Of a stretch of DNA of 64,000 nt, positions 62,528 to 64,000 are shown piece after piece. The stretch is from Planctomycetaceae bacterium. Its GTDB lineage: Bacteria; Planctomycetota; UBA1135; GCA-002686595. The notes beneath the pieces are model-generated. The model was not told the origin of the DNA and searched no databases. It saw nothing but the letters and a program-made list of their open reading frames with translations. The stretch's first letter is position 1. The number at the start of each line of letters is the position of its first letter. The translations under genes were made by a program, and so were the position numbers. Location: positions 124,001-188,000 of the forward strand of contig WYBT01000038.1 of the NCBI GenBank assembly GCA_011525785.1, in the 5' to 3' direction.

Positions 62528-63709
62528 TCAGACCCGCCAAAACCCCGTGACCATCATCCCGGGTCGCTGCTCGCCGCCGAGGAAGGCGTCGATCTCTGCA
62601 GCGCGCCGCTCGCCGTCCTCTTCGCCCAGCTCGATCACGCTGCGGATGTAGTCGGGCTCGAACATCACCATCGAGAGCGACTCGGGGCTCTTGGTCTCCT
62701 TGGTGCCCGTGCCGCGCATCAGGAACTTGAAGGGCTGCGGCAGCCGGGGCTCGAACTTGCCGGCCAGCGTGGACAGATTGCGCGAGGGGCGCAGGAGGAG
62801 CAGTCGCACGGGGCGCAGGCCCATGCGCTGATCGGCGGGCAGACCTTCGATGAGTCGGTTGATGCGGTCGAGGTTGAGCGCGTCCTGGTCGAGCAGGTCG
62901 AGGAACACCGCGTTGAACATCAGGCCCACGATCTGCGCCGGCGGCGGATAGCCGTTCGTCGCGGGCTGCGTCATGTCGATCGTGGTGCGCTCGTAGCGCG
63001 TCGAGATGGCCAGGATGCGCTCGGCGCCCAGGTGCAGCGCCGGCGAGAGCGGCGCGGTGAGCCCGACTCCGCCGTCGCCGTGCCAGCTCTCACCGACCTT
63101 CACGGCCGGGAAGAACATGGGCAGCGCGGCGGAGGCCATGATGTGGTCGATGGTGAGCGGGGCCTCGACGCTCACGCGGTTGGGCCGCAGCCAGCCCGGC
63201 GCGCCGTTCGATTGGACGTGGGTCACCGAACGGCCCGTGGCGTAGTCGGTGGTGGTGACGCCCACGGCGTGCAGGGCGCCGCTGCGGATGTTCTCGGCGA
63301 TGGCCGGCAGCGCGCCGTTCTCGCACTTGAGCGTCTGGCACAGGAACTCGCGCAGCGGCTCGGTGTCGACCATGCCGCGCGGCTGCGGAGCGAGCTTGCG
63401 TCCGCCGCTCGCCAGGCGCACGCCCCAGCGGCTGGCGATCTTGAGCAGCGAGTACGGGTCGCTGCGGAACACGCGCGCCGTGGTGAGCCCGAGCCAGTGC
63501 TCGCGCATGCGCTCGATCTTGGTCGCGAACTCACCCGTCTCGCTGGCGAGGTACGCGGTGTTGATCGCGCCGGCCGACACTCCGGTGAGGATCGGCGTCA
63601 ACAGGCGCGGGTGGCGGCGGGCGATGCTGCGCAGGACGCCGACTTGGTACGCCGAACGCGCGCCGCCTCCGCCCATGACCACGGCCAGTCGCTCGCTCGA
63701 CACACTCAC
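62528..63709 (-). CDS. Patatin-like phospholipase
   Basis: A 393-residue protein from ATG 63709. The patatin oxyanion motif GGGGARSAYQVGVL (residues 13-26), nucleophile Ser45 in GVSAG and catalytic Asp212 in DGG form the Ser-Asp dyad. A C-terminal domain of about 150 residues carries no recognised motif. There is no signal peptide. Patatin-type enzymes cleave phospholipids or lysophospholipids, and in some bacteria are defence effectors or secreted toxins; here nothing suggests a toxin-delivery system. The gene is convergent with the nucleotidyltransferase pair, 22 bases apart. Confidence 0.9.
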   Translation of the reverse strand: MSVSSERLAVVMGGGGARSAYQVGVLRSIARRHPRLLTPILTGVSAGAINTAYLASETGEFATKIERMREHWLGLTTARVFRSDPYSLLKIASRWGVRLASGGRKLAPQPRGMVDTEPLREFLCQTLKCENGALPAIAENIRSGALHAVGVTTTDYATGRSVTHVQSNGAPGWLRPNRVSVEAPLTIDHIMASAALPMFFPAVKVGESWHGDGGVGLTAPLSPALHLGAERILAISTRYERTTIDMTQPATNGYPPPAQIVGLMFNAVFLDLLDQDALNLDRINRLIEGLPADQRMGLRPVRLLLLRPSRNLSTLAGKFEPRLPQPFKFLMRGTGTKETKSPESLSMVMFEPDYIRSVIELGEEDGERRAAEIDAFLGGEQRPGMMVTGFWRV

Positions 63710-63860
63710 GGCAGGAATGTCGCCATCCCGATCGCCGGAGTAAAGCCGCCGCGGGCGCGACGGGGCGCCGCGGGACCGATTGCAGCGCGTTGCGCAGGAC
63801 CTTCCCGGTCGGGCGTCGGCTCGAACTCCAGCTGCGGCGCCCTACGCTCTGCGCCTCCCC

Positions 63861-64000
63861 ATGGATCCCATCTCACAGCCCGGGCTGTTCGTCCTCGTCG
63901 TGATGATCGCGCCGGCGCTGCTCGCGGGCGCCGTGCTGCTCGTCGGCGACCTCGCTCGCCGCGGCCAGCCGCTGGCGTGGATCGGCGCCTTGGCCGCCGG
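63861..64000 (+). CDS. N-terminus of a membrane protein, cut by window edge
   Basis: An open frame from ATG 63861 runs off the window after 46 residues. The visible part is polar for eight residues and then hydrophobic (LFVLVVMIAPALLAGAVLLV), with a second hydrophobic start after RRGQP. It should be a multi-pass membrane protein. No family can be named. Confidence 0.5.
   Translation, partial: MDPISQPGLFVLVVMIAPALLAGAVLLVGDLARRGQPLAWIGALAA

Overview
The window is very GC-rich and densely coded on both strands. Its gene content points to a bacterium of the phylum Planctomycetota (inference). Supporting features are a sigma-70-family (ECF) factor fused to a membrane span and a long exported region, a serine/threonine kinase fused to a sulfatase-modifying-factor domain, a tricorn-type protease, delta-60 and PD40-type repeat proteins, and six exported proteins that share one C-terminal domain of about 135-140 residues. 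No rRNA, tRNA, CRISPR array, transposase or phage gene was seen.

Layout. 1-6002: mostly minus-strand exported or anchored proteins (a PDZ/alpha-beta hydrolase cut by the edge, a Cys-rich peptide, lipoproteins), plus an ECF sigma factor convergent with a membrane-anchored carboxypeptidase-regulatory-like protein. 6250-13561: tricorn protease, kinase/FGE fusion and a convergent PASTA-like membrane protein. 13948-21501: a plus-strand run with a PMT-type glycosyltransferase, a flippase-like membrane protein, an FAD/UDP-galactopyranose-mutase-like enzyme, a candidate selenoprotein with an in-frame TGA at 18356-18358, a small secreted protein, and a YedE-type selenium transporter. 21672-26682: two-component system and HEAT-repeat protein. 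26775-31637: hypothetical protein, SLC13-type transporter, renalase-like oxidoreductase and GNAT acetyltransferase. 31816-43770: secreted subtilase, second PMT-type enzyme, lipoprotein with a DnaJ-like zinc motif, sigma-factor fusion and a secreted protein. 43828-57915: minus-strand block of secreted repeat proteins, a phosphatase, a nuclease, two decayed fragments and a B12/radical SAM protein. 58130-64000: lamin-tail protein, sirtuin, second B12/radical SAM protein, nucleotidyltransferase pair, patatin, and the start of a membrane protein.

The main finding is the 18134-19339 gene. One continuous frame encodes a signal peptide, a thioredoxin-like domain and a C-terminal domain, interrupted only by TGA in the motif Gly-Cys-Thr-(TGA)-Asn-Asn-Gly. 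A stem-loop with a GGUC apical loop lies 31 nt after the TGA, where bacterial SECIS elements normally sit. A YedE-type selenium-metabolism membrane protein is encoded 1.07 kb downstream. Together these support an exported selenoprotein with a C-x-U redox motif in a selenium-linked neighbourhood. The Sec machinery (selA, selB, selC, selD) is not in this window.

The other theme is protein export and surface display. Seven loci, one of them a decayed relic, carry the shared Cys-containing C-terminal domain behind unrelated passenger domains: subtilase, beta-helix, PD40 propeller, two other tandem repeats, and a short unknown domain.
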